This document shows positions 1 through 11,900 of a DNA stretch of 64,000 bases, one piece after another (position 1 is the stretch's first letter; each line of letters begins with the position of its first letter). This DNA is from Mytilisepta virgata (taxonomy: Eukaryota; Mollusca; Bivalvia; Mytilida; Mytilidae). The stretch spans positions 87,255,539 to 87,319,538 of the forward strand of contig CM051519.1 of the NCBI GenBank assembly GCA_028015205.1, in the 5' to 3' direction. The notes under the pieces are model-generated. The model saw only the letters and a program-made list of their open reading frames with translations, made no database searches and was not told the origin of the DNA. The position numbers and the translations under genes are program-made.

Positions 1-639
1 AATTCTTTATCTCATTTAAACCAATGGCTGTTGCTGTATCTCAGCCGCATCATAAAGTAACCAATCAGCGATAAGTAATTATTTCAAGATGGCGTTTATA
101 GTGTCTATTGAAACTAATAGCTTCGCACCGTGATTCGAAGCAAAAAGTTGCCTAAAGTTCTGATCACCTGAGCGTTTAATCTGTTGAATTTTTAACAACG
201 TCGAAAAAGTGCATTGCGTACAAATATCGTCTGACAAAATGTCAACACATCCTAGCAGTGAATTGAATCACATGTTTAACGATTAAGAATCAAAACATTG
301 CTCTCTTGCTTGGAATGCATACGGGAACTATATCAATGTCAATTTAAGCAAAGTTTTTTGCCAGAAACAGTTGAAAGTCTACACAACTGCCGAAGCATGT
401 ATTTATGTGTTGAATATTGACCAACGATGATTTGGGAGAATATTTTTTCAAACGACAAAGTCTCATGTTTATGAACGACTTCATCGTAGCCGATGCTTTG
501 AATTATTAGATATTTCAGAAACTGATCGTCTTTAACATGGCCAGAAATTATGAGGATACAGTGAATAAATCATTATTAGAGTCGCAACTTGCTACAAGAT
601 TCAAACAACGAACGCAAGGATGTCATAAATCCTGATCTT

Positions 640-1800
640 TCCACTGAAAATCTAGCCTCTAAGGGCCGTATTCACAACGGTAGTTTAAATTTAAACTGAG
701 CTTAAAACCTTCCTAAACGGAGTTTAAAAATAAACTGTATTCAAGAAAATGTTTTAAAATAAACTTGGTTTAAACCCTGTATCAAATAGCCTAAAACTTG
801 TTTTAAATTAAACCTGTAACATGGCAGGTTTAAATCTTAGGCTAAAAGCAAGACATATTTTCCAAAGCATTCCGATATATCATTTAGGAAAGTTTCTGTT
901 TTAGATTTACAGTTTTGCAAAAAAAGAAAATAACGCTTCTGTCTAATTGCATGGAAATTGCATCTTTGTCATTTTAAATGTATACTATATGACCTTATTT
1001 GTTCATTTCTTTGATTATTTGTATCTGTCGCTGTTGTGCTGTATTGTTTTATTTATGTATATGTTTTTCAATTGTTTAGTGCAACGGTAATCTTGAAAGG
1101 ATTGAAGGGTCTGCAGTTACGATATTTTTTTTTAGAATGCTTCATTTCTTCATTAAGGTCTTGTCGAATTTATTGAAAGTATCCTACATTTATCTCATTT
1201 TTTGTTGTCAGTAACGTTATACATCGAAATATAAACAACTATACCTCAGGAGCAAACCAAAAAAAAAAAAAAAAAAAAAAAAAAAACACAATCCACTACA
1301 CATACAAACCCGTATAGTACCTCTTCCAGAAATTTAACGATCCCACTTGTCCCAGAAACATTTAATAATATTTGTAATTTAATACATTACTTTTAGCATT
1401 TAAACATCTGCTTCTGTGAAAATAAAAAAAAAAAAATCAAATTCAGTTACCATCAGTAAAATGGGTGGGTAAAAAATATGCAGCCCTCCCGTGGATGCAT
1501 TGCAGTTAAGAAATGTTCTAATTGGAAACTTTGGTTTGACATGATTTTCTTATTATTTTGCATCCTGCATCAAGATTTAATTTCAAATAAAACTGTTACG
1601 GACACCCCAATCACACCGACTACCATTTCATTAAAGCATGTATTAGCGGCTTTGAATTCAGTGTAAAGATGTGTATAATCACGTTATAAACAGAACGTCA
1701 CAATGAAATGCGATTCGGAGCCAGTTGTTTTATTTTCGTAATCATAGTTTAAATCTAAACTTTTAAAAAAACAGTTCAAGAAGAGATTTTGAATAGCTAC
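640..1800. other. AT-rich stretch with TTTAAA-rich ends
   Basis: About 664-835 contains many TTTAAA/TTTAAAC motifs beginning GGGCCGTATTCACAACGG, and 1745-1775 has a similar AGTTTAAATCTAAAC. They may be the two ends of an old element. The middle has a 28-base A run near 1259 and no gene. I see nothing recognisable in 1-640. Confidence 0.2.
1225..1320 (-). repeat. Tail fragment of the Penelope-like family
   Basis: ATACCTCAGGAGCAA followed by an A run and ATCCACTACACATACAAACC matches the better preserved tail at 13826-13875 (ATACCTAAGGAGCAA, AATCCATTGGACAGACAAACC). Confidence 0.4.
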
Positions 1801-2209
1801 GTGTATTTTGACTTCATAAGTTCAATAAAAATGTCCATTGATTTTCTGGTCTTCATCTACTTTAGGGCCCATTCTTTTATCGTAGAGCTATGATTTGGTA
1901 GGGATATGATTAGCTGAGGGATGCAGGTCATAGCCTTTTACATTTATAATTTGATGTTTTTTCTTATTTCTATTTAGAATATAAAAAGGGAAAACTATGC
2001 AGTATTTTTCATACATAACAAAAAACTAAAAAATCACATATGTCATGCATGAGACATGTTTTCTACTTGAATATACATTGCGCCACGATGCAAGTTAAAA
2101 GATCCAACACAATATTTGCTTAGTACTTTGTTTTACTGCACTCGGATTTAAACTTGATCCAGATACTATCAAAACAAGTCTTCCATATGAATTTCATCAA
2201 AAATCTGCA

Positions 2210-2315
2210 ATGAATATAGCCATGAGAGCGCTTACAATGGGGACGAAAGGACAGATGGATGGACGCCCAGCATTTCTATGTCACCGCATTGCGTTCCGAC
2301 GGGGACAAAATTTAT
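2210..2315 (+). repeat. End of another tandem-core-type element
   Basis: GGACGAAAGGACAGATGGATGGACG followed by a hairpin-forming stretch (CCGCATTGCGTTCCGACGGGGAC), the kind of GGAC-rich tract plus terminal hairpin that closes several repeat elements elsewhere in the window. No tandem core is seen beside it. Confidence 0.35.
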
Positions 2316-2402
2316 TCTATGAAAACTGCTTTCAGTGATTGATTTTCTTACAAAACTCAAAAAATACTTTATTCATGTGTTAAGAGGGGTTAATATAGCA
2401 CC

Positions 2403-2546
2403 CGTTTCCATGGAAACGAGATCGGGGACATATGAATTTTATTATTTTATTATAATGGAAATATTTAAATCTATGAGTTCTCAATTTTTCATGAAATCGT
2501 GGGATCCGGAAACAGGACATTTTCACCTTTTTGTTGCCATGGCAAC
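2403..2546. promoter_or_regulatory. Two palindromes resembling RFX X-boxes
   Basis: GTTGCCATGGCAAC (2533-2546) matches the RFX consensus GTNRCC(0-3N)RGYAAC exactly as a perfect palindrome. CGTTTCCATGGAAACG (2403-2418) is a related 16-bp palindrome that departs from the consensus at one position per half. No gene is seen next to them, so they may simply be part of a repeat. Confidence 0.3.
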
Positions 2547-3477
2547 GTTTCTATTTTTTCAAGGAAATGTTAAAATGTTGTGTTTTCGTGATTTTTTCTA
2601 AACTTTTCATAAAGATTTGATAAATAATATCTAGAACATAACGATTTTACAATTTTCATTAAAAACTTTAATAGTTTTAATACTTAGATAATTTTTCTTG
2701 AAAATAGTAAAATAAATACATTGTGTCAAAACTACCAAAAATCCAAATTTTGAGCTGTTCTTACAAAAAAACTGGACGGGCGATTTTCTTAAAAACGACA
2801 CAAAATAAGAGATGATCCTCCAATGAACAAAAAAATATATCACATTACTACAATATTATAATGATAAAAATCCAAGGAGAGCGCAAACCTTACCTTAAAC
2901 GGTAACGTTGGCTTACTGGTGAAAACGAATTCACCCGAACGACGAGGTATTTATGCGAACATTTCGATAACAAAATGCGTTGTAATGGTCATACATCATT
3001 CAGTCATATTTATATGGTAGAAACAAACAAAAAACAAAAAATAGATAGCCTTGATTAGTGGGATAGGTTAATTTATAATTTCTCAATACAGAAAATTTTT
3101 ATCACCTTAATGATAATGATAAAATGAAATATATTCTCTGCCCATCAACACAAAAACAGGTAAAAAGCATATAAGTTCCTCTATAAAACAGTCGTTAGTA
3201 ATAAGGATAGACTCATAATTGAATTTTGAACTATACTTATTATTTCGATTAATATAATTAATACATTTTTTTTTCTTGTCATTATGTTATACTATGTTTT
3301 GTTTATTTTTGTCACAAATCATATAAGTTGATTTATATGATAATAAAGATTTGAATTTGAACTGAAGATAGAGCTGCAAAGAGTTCCAATTGACTCAGTA
3401 CTTTCAGATCTTTGAGTGATTTATCCCATGGCTATAGGGTTCATTATTAACAAATATGGCCATTTTGGTTTGCGGCT

Positions 3478-3694
3478 TGTGGCACCGTTAAAGTCCACAA
3501 TTCCTCTAAAGTCCACAACACCGCTAAAGTCCACAACAAATTTCTGCTAAAGTCCATAACGCCGCTAAAGTCCACAAACTTTCCGCTAAAGTCCACAAAA
3601 TGACCTCCGCTAAAGTCCACAAAAAAACGCCGTTAAAGTCCAAAAGAACAAGTTCCGCTAAAGTCCACAAAAAAACACCGTTAAAGTCCACACA
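3478..3694 (+). repeat. Left inverted end, ten TAAAGTCCA subrepeats
   Basis: Subrepeat core TAAAGTCCA(C) ten times in 217 bp. The pattern of spacers matches the right end one for one when inverted. Confidence 0.9.
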
Positions 3695-4421
3695 TTTTTT
3701 TGATGTTGCTGTTGAAAGACATGCCAATACAACAAATTCGACAAAGAATGTATGAAGAAGATTTTTTAGATTTAATTAAATTGTTACTTAACATAAGCAT
3801 AGGAAGATTGGGTCATGGTGATGTATCATGCCCTCCCCTCCAGCTTTTTTTTTCGACTTAATATAGGTTGCCAACATAACAAAAAAAAGCTAAAATTTTG
3901 ACTTAAGATGGCACGGAATAGATAGTTAGAAGTTATCTATATTTGTACATCTAATTTAATTTTGATTTTCCTTTTTTTTCTATAATTATGAGGTACATTA
4001 TTCTTTGACTGAAAATGTCTTAAACATTTAGTTAGATTTCGGTATAAGATTATAAGTAAGGAATTGTATCGAAGCCATTATTTTACGGTAGAAAGTCAAG
4101 TCATATATATGACCTGGTCATGTAAGCGTTTGCCATTACTGCCTCCGTTGTTCATTTGTTCACAAATAGCACATCTCCTCCTCTAAAAACATTTTTTTTT
4201 TCTATTTTGACCAAACTTTTATATAAGTCTACGATTGCTGCTCTTTCAAAATTGAGTCTGGTTAACTACCAAATGTATTTTGTTTCGATGGACTAAAATA
4301 TCATTTTTTCTTTTTGCTTATACATGCGAGTTTTTGCCAACACTGAGCGACCGTCATTGTCGACGTATAAACACCAGTTCGTCGTATTTTTTTCTGTTTT
4401 GAAAAAAAAATCCTCTGAAAA

Positions 4422-4446
4422 GGGGGGGGGGGGGGGGGGGGGGGGG
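4422..4446 (+). repeat. 25-base G run
   Basis: Uninterrupted G(25) followed by AGGGG. It lies inside the 4.2 kb inverted-repeat element. Confidence 0.95.
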
Positions 4447-5036
4447 AGGGGCGTGTGTCTTCTTTCAAAATACGTTCGATAAAACAATACGACAATTTGA
4501 ATCACTCTTTTAATATAATCTCCTTTTAGATTCGTATCCAATTGCATCCAAGATGACCAACATTGCTAGAAATATTTGGCAAAAGATGATTAAAACTTTT
4601 GTACTAACCCTCAGTAGGGTGGGTGTGAATTTTTTGTTGAAAGAAATGTATGTCCAAGAGGCCCGAGCACTGGAGCTCTAAAGTTTAGAAAACTTTAAAC
4701 TATCATGTGGTTTCTTAAATCTTATTTATGTTAGGGAGCGATACAACCTTAAGATCACATGCTTCCCGAGGTTTAAAACGTTTAAGATCTATGTATATAT
4801 TGTACAGAATTTCCTGTCGTTTATTAAATTTTGATTTCTTACGTTTTCGTTTATTATCAATTCTCATAAAACACAAAAAATTATGTTGATCACCTTTCCT
4901 GTCATTGATACTATATTTTCGTGTTGTCAATTCAACAGTTTTGCTCATCAGGTTACTCGGATCATCGTTCGAACTCTTTAACTGGTTAACCGAAAGTAAA
5001 GTTGTTGTTCAATATCAAAAAAAAGAAGAAGTTGTA

Positions 5037-5217
5037 GGATTGCCAATGATTTAACTCTTCACAAGGGGACCAAATGACACAGAAATTAACAACCATAGGT
5101 CACCGTACGGCTTTCGACAATAAGCAAAGCCCATACCGCATAGTCAACTATAAAAGGCCCCGAATGACAAATGTAAAACAATTCAAACGAGAAAACTAAC
5201 GGCCTGATTTATGTACA
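5037..5217 (+). repeat. Dispersed mussel-type repeat, left part (split by an insertion)
   Basis: Contains CCAAATGACACAGAAATTAAC, GGTCACCGTACGGC and CATAGTCAACTATAAAAGG. I recognise this as a very common mussel repeat (memory, unsearched). It appears to continue at about 6548 (ATGAACGAAAAACAAATAC), so the 5218-6547 block was inserted into it. Confidence 0.5.
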
Positions 5218-5311
5218 AACAAGAGGCTGTCGAATGACAGCAAACCGGATTTTCCTGCAACAAATGACCTTTGCATGGAGACGGCGACTTGAACTGCCTT
5301 TTTTCAATTTT

Positions 5312-6430
5312 TTAGAACCATAACTCCTGAACGGTGAAAGTGAAAATCGTCAATATCGGAACGGTGAAAGTGGAAATCGTCAATATCGAACTTGACCTCC
5401 ATTTTGTCATCAGTAACAACATATTAAAATTTGAAAAGCTTTGGTTGAACAGTTCATAAGTTATCACACGGACACCACAGGGAAAGCCATTTTTCAATCT
5501 TTCAAGAACCATAACTCCTGAACGGTGAAAGTGAAAATTGTCAATATCGAACTTGACCTCCATTTTGTCATCAGTAACAACATATTAAAATTTTAAAAGC
5601 TTTGGTTGAACAGTTCATAAGTTATCACACGGACACCACTGGAAAAGCCATTTTTCAATCTTTCAAGAACCATAACTCTTGAACGGTGAAAGTGAAAATC
5701 GTCAATATCGAACTTGACCTCCATTTTGTCATCAGTAACAACATATTAAAATTTGAAAAGCTTTGGTTGAACAATTCATAAGTTATCACACGGACACCAC
5801 TGGGAAAGCCATTTTTCAATCTTTCAAGAACCATAACTCCTGAACGGTGAACGTGAAAATCGTCAATATCGAACTTGACCTCCATTTTGTCATCAGTAAC
5901 AACGTATTAAAATTTTAAAAGCTTTGGTTGAACAGTTCATAAGTTATCAAACGGACACCACTGGAAAAGCCATTTTTCAATCTTTCAAGAACCATAACTC
6001 TTGAACGGTGAAAGTGAAAATCGTCAATATCGAACTTGACCTCCATTTTGTCATCAGTAACAACATATTAAAATTTGAAAAGCTTTGGTTGAACAATTCA
6101 TAAGTTATCACACGGACACCACTGGGAAAGCCATTTTTCAATCTTTCAAGAACCATAACTCCTGAACGGTGAAAGTGAAAATCGTCAATATCGAACTTGA
6201 CCTCCATTTTGTCATCAGTAACAACATATTAAAATTTGAAAAGCTTTCGTTGAACAATTCATAAGTTATCACACGGACACCACTGGGAAAGCCATTTTTC
6301 AATCTTTCAAGAACCATAACTCCTGAACGGTGAAAGTGAAAATCGTCAATATCGAACTTGACCTCCATTTTGTCATCAGTAACAACATATTAAAATTTGA
6401 AAAGCTTTGGTTGAACAGTTCATAAGTTAT
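5312..6430. repeat. 161-bp tandem array, seven copies
   Basis: ACCATAACTC recurs at 5508, 5669, 5830, 5991, 6152 and 6313 (161 bp each). The first copy, at 5317, is 191 bp because of an internal 30-bp duplication. Copies alternate in type: those at 5508 and 5830 share TTTTAAAAGC and CTGGAAAAGCC, and those at 5669 and 5991 share ACTCTTGAACGG. Confidence 0.92.
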
Positions 6431-6451
6431 TGCATGGACACTGTTTGGCAG

Positions 6452-6500
6452 CCGCCCGTCCGCCCGCCCGCCCGCCCGTCCGCCCGGCCGCCCGCCCGCC
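6452..6500 (+). repeat. CCGCCCG microsatellite tract
   Basis: Run of CCGCCCG/CCGTCCG units at the end of the 161-bp array, strikingly GC-rich against the AT-rich surroundings. Confidence 0.9.
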
Positions 6501-7487
6501 GTACATCACCAATTTAATAACCGATATTTTCCTATGAAAATCCGGTTAAAAATGAACGAAAAACAAATACATGTATGTAACACATAACACACGACACCAC
6601 TGAATTCCTGACTTGTGACAGGTTCAATTCCTGTGTAAAGGACTCTATAAAAATGATTGGTATTATAGTCTGATGAATTTCACATCTAAATCTTAAATCT
6701 AGTTTATGCAAGTTTAACCGATTTCCATTAAGGCTGTGTTTTAATCAAACTAACAACTTTAAATTGTTTTCACAGTACCCTACAACATATACATATATCA
6801 TGGTTGAAATAAAACCTTTAATTCTATTACTCGTCATTGGTAAAACACAATGAAGAGCATCCACACATTTTTTTTTCAAATCGTCTTCAACACATTCTCA
6901 AACAAATATCTATTTCTTGTAGCAAACCAAACAAACATACAAACCAATCAGTGAACGAAATCTGCTTAGCAGCACAAAATATTCTGCAATTGTGGAATTT
7001 TAAAATTTATTATCATTGTGATTTCAAACGTGAACATTATGGTTTGAAGTCTATCTTTGAGGCTTATGGACCGTTTTTGCTGCTGGGAAGCATGACAGAA
7101 ACTGAATGGGTTTCGATCTTATGTTTATAGATAGAACCAGATAACTTTTCATAAATGGTAGTTTATACAAATTTATTCATAGTGGATTGAAAAACAAGTT
7201 TGCTACTTATATTAATTCCTTTCCACTTTGCGGGTGCGAGTGCTGCCTTGTAGCGACATTAGACTGCTCTTTTTCAAAATCATAAATGTTGATTCACAAA
7301 AATTCACAATACATGATAGATCAAATTATGAGGATCAAAATCTTCTGCAGATACATGTAATCTTCATTTATTAAATATATAAATCAGATCGATAAGAAAA
7401 AACTGCCAAGAACAAAAGTCCATGCTTTTTACTATAATACCGGGATAAAAAGAAAAGAATTATTTTTTCAATAACAAAGAAAAGAGC

Positions 7488-7704
7488 TGTGTGGACTTTA
7501 ACGGCGTTTTTTTGTGGACTTTAGCGGAACTTGTTCTTGTGGACTTTAACGGCGTTTTTTTGTGGACTTTAGCGGAGGTCATTTTGTGGACTTTAGCGGA
7601 AAGTTTGTGGACTTTAGCGGCGTTATGGACTTTAGCGGAAATTTGTTGTGGACTTTAGCGGTGTTGTGGACTTTAGAGGAATTGTGGACTTTAACGGTGC
7701 CACA
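7488..7704 (-). repeat. Right inverted end, ten TGGACTTTA subrepeats
   Basis: Reverse complement of the left end, with the same ten subrepeats in mirrored order and only a handful of differences over 217 bp. Confidence 0.9.
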
Positions 7705-8900
7705 GCGGCTGTTGTCAGCGGAACAAATTAGAACTGCTGCCTAGTTTGGTCTCATTTGGATCAATGGTTACAGAAGAGAATTTTCTAAAAAATTGTCACA
7801 CACAGTCCTACATAAAACTAAGTTCTGCAATCTTGAAGTAAATTATTAAACTTCAAATAGAGGATCAAATTTCGCCATTTAGGATTATTGGTGCAAAGGT
7901 TAGTTTTGCAAGGCTGACTGGTGTCAGAAAAGAAAACCTTTAAGCGAATATCACAAATGTATTGTTTAAGAATTGAATGCTTCTTTTTGTACTTTCATTA
8001 GCGTGTAAAAGGGTTAACAGGAAGCACATTTTGTGCGAAGCCTCATACTAAAAATGTGCCTCCGAAACTCTTTTACAACACTATGAAACTACAAAAGCAA
8101 ATGCCCCTCCCGAGGATGATGTATCTGTTTAATTTTGTACACCGAATGTGATTCAAATTTAAGTATCAGACCATTTTTCATTTTCATAATAGTATATAAA
8201 ACAAATTAAATTTCACAAATTCCATAACGACTGAAAGCAGTCTCGTCTGCCATTTCGTGTTCATGAATTTTCGGACTTTGGTAAGATCGCCACATTAACG
8301 AACAATTAGAAGTGTATCGCATAGCGAGGGTAAAAATCGGCAAATACGTTTTGGCAAATACCACTGCAAATGGTAAAAAGTGGCAAATACATTTTGGCAA
8401 ATACCCCACTGCCTCTGTAATGCATAAAATTTGTCAAAAATACCTCTCTAATGAACCAATCATATTACAGTAGTCTTACATCAGGTGTAATTATATAGGG
8501 AATTTTCATTTGAAAATTTGTAGTTTTCTTTCAGCTAAAAATGAAAGACTGCTTATTTAAACTGTGGGATTCAAATGTAATTATGTGAAAATGATTTTGA
8601 CTATGACAGCCAAATCTTAGTTTCCAGACGGCCTTGGATCTGAAAGAGGACTTTTGCTGCCAAGTTTGGTTGAAATTGGACAAGTGCAAGGAACAAGACT
8701 AAGATGTGAAAGTTTACAAAAAGTGACAATATGTTTTGATCCAAGTGAGCAAATATGGATTAAATGCAGTTTTTGTCACATTTGAGGAACATGTAACCTT
8801 CTCTCTATGTATATACCCGAAGACTTTATATGTATACCTTATTATGTAAAGAAAAGTAAGTAACCAAAACACAAAACATTACACAATTTTAAGCACTTAC

Positions 8901-8950
8901 CGGAATCCGATTTTGTTTCATTCAACTCGCATCCTCTCAAGTGATTGCAA
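8901..8950 (-). CDS. Gene B exon 4: CNHLRGC linker
   Basis: 50 nt, acceptor TTTTTTAG, donor G|GTAAGTG. Encodes CNHLRGCELNETKSDS. The strong donor indicates splicing to a further exon, which is not visible in the 8.9 kb that remain. Confidence 0.8.
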
Positions 8951-11900
8951 CTAAAAAAGGCAATTTAAAACTTCTCATTTTTAAGTGTACAAAAACATGA
9001 AAAAGAAAAGACAAAGAATATGAACATGTTTTTTTAACCTCGAAAAGGAAAGAGTAATGATAAATGAACAAAAATAAATATTGAATAAACAATGTAAAGC
9101 ACATTTGATTTTAACCGTATTTATGACATTTAAAGTCTTTAATAGTGAAAATTGTTTCATTGTGTTTTAAATAACATGTCATTATAGGATATATATCTAA
9201 TTGGAGAAAAGCAAAACAAGTATACAGGTTTTTTTATATACTAGTATATATCTTAGTAGGCTGACAATTTATAGATTATAGTTATATTCTCATCGTGGTA
9301 TGTATGACTGTGCAAAATAAATAAAACACATATACAATAACTTAATCACCAATAAAATCATTATTGCCATAATGAGACATATTAGTCAGTTTTTAATTCC
9401 GAAGAGAGAAAACCCGTCCCGGTGGTCTCGTGGTAGCGATATCGCCTTGAGTGCCGAAGGTCGCGGGTTCGATCACCGACCGGGTCAAACTAAACAGATT
9501 AAAATTGGTATTTGCTGCTTCTCCGCCAAGCACGCGGCATTTAGGAGTAATGTAAATACAGAAATATAAAGGGCTGGTCGGCTCAAAGTCGGTATAATTT
9601 GTCCAGGTGGAATGTCTCCCTGTGGACAATTACCCAGTGAGCTAGCCGACAATAAAATTCCGGCTCAGTGTGTAGGTCTAGTACAAAACAGGGACCATAT
9701 TCGTATCATATCATCATGTTCTCGTCCTGATATGCTCCTAAAGGTTGATACTGGACGTTATACAATAATTCATCCATCATCCATCCGATAGAGAAACGAA
9801 TTGTATTATCTCCCGTTGGTCGTATTCACTGAAGGGAGGTTATTTTATTATCTATTCTGGATAACAAGGTGTCTTCACACTTACCCAACTTTTTGAAATT
9901 TTGTTAGATGCAGGTAAAGTTAAGTCAGATTTAGGAATTTGTTTATTTAGGTAATTTAATGAGATCTTCTGCTATAGCCTGTTTATATTGTACACTAATG
10001 ATTATTGTTTTAACTACTATAAAATTGTAATATATACATATATTATTAATTAGATATAGAAAAAATAATATATATTTACATGAGAGTGTGTATAGTCTTT
10101 ATAGAATAGAGAATAATCATGATAATGGCCAAAATGATAAGTGAACATAGAATAAGGACTAAAAATAAAGATAAGAGAATAATGATGTTCTGCAATATAA
10201 AGAATTTTTTTTAATATAAAAAATATAGAAAATAACCGCTATACAGAAAACAGAAAATTGCTCTTAAAAATATATTATGTCATATATATTTCATTGATAG
10301 CTTAAACAAAAGTTATAAAAGACAAACCGGATGTCAGTTGCAATTAACAAACCTATATTTTATTTCAGTTCATCTTTGCAATTTTGAATTTCTAAGCTAA
10401 AATATTTCAACCTCAAAAGATTTACAGAATAAGCACATTTTATTATAATGGAAAAAAGAGATCTATTGTCCAGGCCCGCATTCATGTACATATAGATGCT
10501 GAAATAGGTCTTGAAAAGCAAATAATGTTCAATAAATAAGTTTTTTGTATTTATGATTTTGTGAGTACCCAAATAATATTTAACAAAAACAAAGAAAAAA
10601 TAAATAAATAAAATTTCGATAGTAATTATATATATGACATTATTTATAAAAAAATCTCTATGTACAGGATTTAAAACAAATCATTTATATATAAGATGTA
10701 AAAAGTTTAATTTTTGTAACGATATCTACGTACAAAATATTGGCTTCTTTTGTATAATACATGCATTCACTGCATCATTTTAGATCGTAGCAAAGATATT
10801 TGTGAATTTCTGATATTTTGTTTATATAATTGAATAAGATCATTACATACGTTAAATATCTTGTCTATAAAAAATGTTCTTTTTAAAATATTTTGATTAA
10901 TATAATAAATGATTTTTCAAATGTCGGTTAAGTGTAAATGAACCACTTGATTAAGGGAAATAAGTACTTATATTTCTGTATTTACATTACGGCATTATAC
11001 ACGTAGTTTAATTATGAATACTGACAGTTTTATCTTTTAATGTTTTAGATGAAAATAGCTTATACATATTATTATTATACCTTACAGTATAATTAAATAA
11101 ATCTGGCTAATAAATGATCACATGACATAGAATAATTCAGATATTTCATTATAATCGGTGGTGCCGGGGAATAACCTCGACAAAATTCATTTGTCCGATG
11201 AATAACCCTATTATTCCAAGCAGATTAATAACCCTTACAATCGATATGTTACACAAAATATTTGTTCGGTATAATAAAACAATTAAGGCCCTGTGAGTCG
11301 GGATATATCCAAAATGGTAAACCCTGCCTCAACAGGGTTGACCATTTTGGATATTTCCCTCCCCAGAGGGCCCTAATTGTATATTTTTTTTAAAGTTGCA
11401 TTCGTTAGATATTGTAAGAAGCTGAGTTAAGGATTTTTGACTGTTGTTTGAAATGTTATGAGTGAGTTAATTGTGTCGTTAAATTGCTAAAAGCTACCTA
11501 GAAACATTTTGATCAGATTATTTATATTTCTGTGTATAAATGTGCCCTGTTAATTTTCGGTTGTTACACGGTATACTATGTGTACTTGTGTATGTAAAAT
11601 ACGTTAAAATTATTAACGACTATTACATGTAGCTTTAGTCTTTATTTTATATCTGAAGCGTAAAAGTGTCTAAAATATACAACCCAACCACTTTCTTCCT
11701 GGTCATACAAAGATCGCATACGTTTATTTAATTTATATATACCAAAAGAAAACTACTAAAGTACCTCTCTTTTCCAGTACAGTCACATTCCATAGAACAT
11801 TTAATGCCATACCACCCAGATGGACATGGTTTACAGCTTGAGCCTTCTTCAGATGTGTAACCAACTGAACATGCTATGCAATATTAAAGAAACAATTAAT

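Larger units (their letters stand above)
5218..6547. mobile_element. Nested element with 161-bp tandem core
   Basis: Order: hairpin GCTGTC-GAAT-GACAGC near the left end (5226-5241), AACCGGATTTTC (5243-5254), seven tandem copies, a CCGCCCG-rich tract (about 6452-6500), then GAAAATCCGGTT (6536-6547), the inverse of the left motif. There is no coding sequence; the short open frames across the array are by-products of the repeat. The structure resembles the bivalve 'pearl'/Helitron-associated elements with roughly 160-bp core repeats. Confidence 0.65.
3478..7704. mobile_element. 4.2 kb element with 217-bp inverted ends made of TAAAGTCCA subrepeats
   Basis: The two ends, 3478-3694 and 7488-7704, are reverse complements with only a few mismatches. 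Each holds ten copies of a TAAAGTCCA core at irregular spacing of about 15-28 bp, usually preceded by CCGC or CCGT. The termini are TGTGGCACCG...CGGTGCCACA. The element is flanked on both sides by the hexamer GCGGCT (3472-3477 and 7705-7710), read as a 6-bp target duplication. The interior has no recognisable transposase and holds a G-run, a dispersed repeat and a nested tandem-core element. Long inverted ends of tandem subrepeats recall Foldback elements; a 6-bp duplication with long inverted ends also recalls Polinton derivatives, though those usually end in AG...CT. Superfamily unresolved. Confidence 0.85.

Noticed and set aside
1478..1666. 62-codon plus-strand open frame
   Set aside because: No family pattern, AT-rich composition, no splice or regulatory context.
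5312..6368. Minus-strand open frames of about 76 codons repeated across the 161-bp array
   Set aside because: They recur only because the unit repeats; each has stops at the same place, no start context, and no protein-family pattern.
5312..6430. CRISPR-like array
   Set aside because: The repeats are contiguous 161-bp units without unique spacers, in eukaryotic-type sequence with introns.
6837..7130. 97-codon plus-strand open frame inside the 4.2 kb element as its transposase
   Set aside because: Too short, no DDE or zinc-finger pattern, and no homologous pieces beside it.
9415..9485. Functional tRNA gene
   Set aside because: The head has A- and B-box-like sequence but lacks a full cloverleaf, and is fused to a SINE body with flanking duplication.
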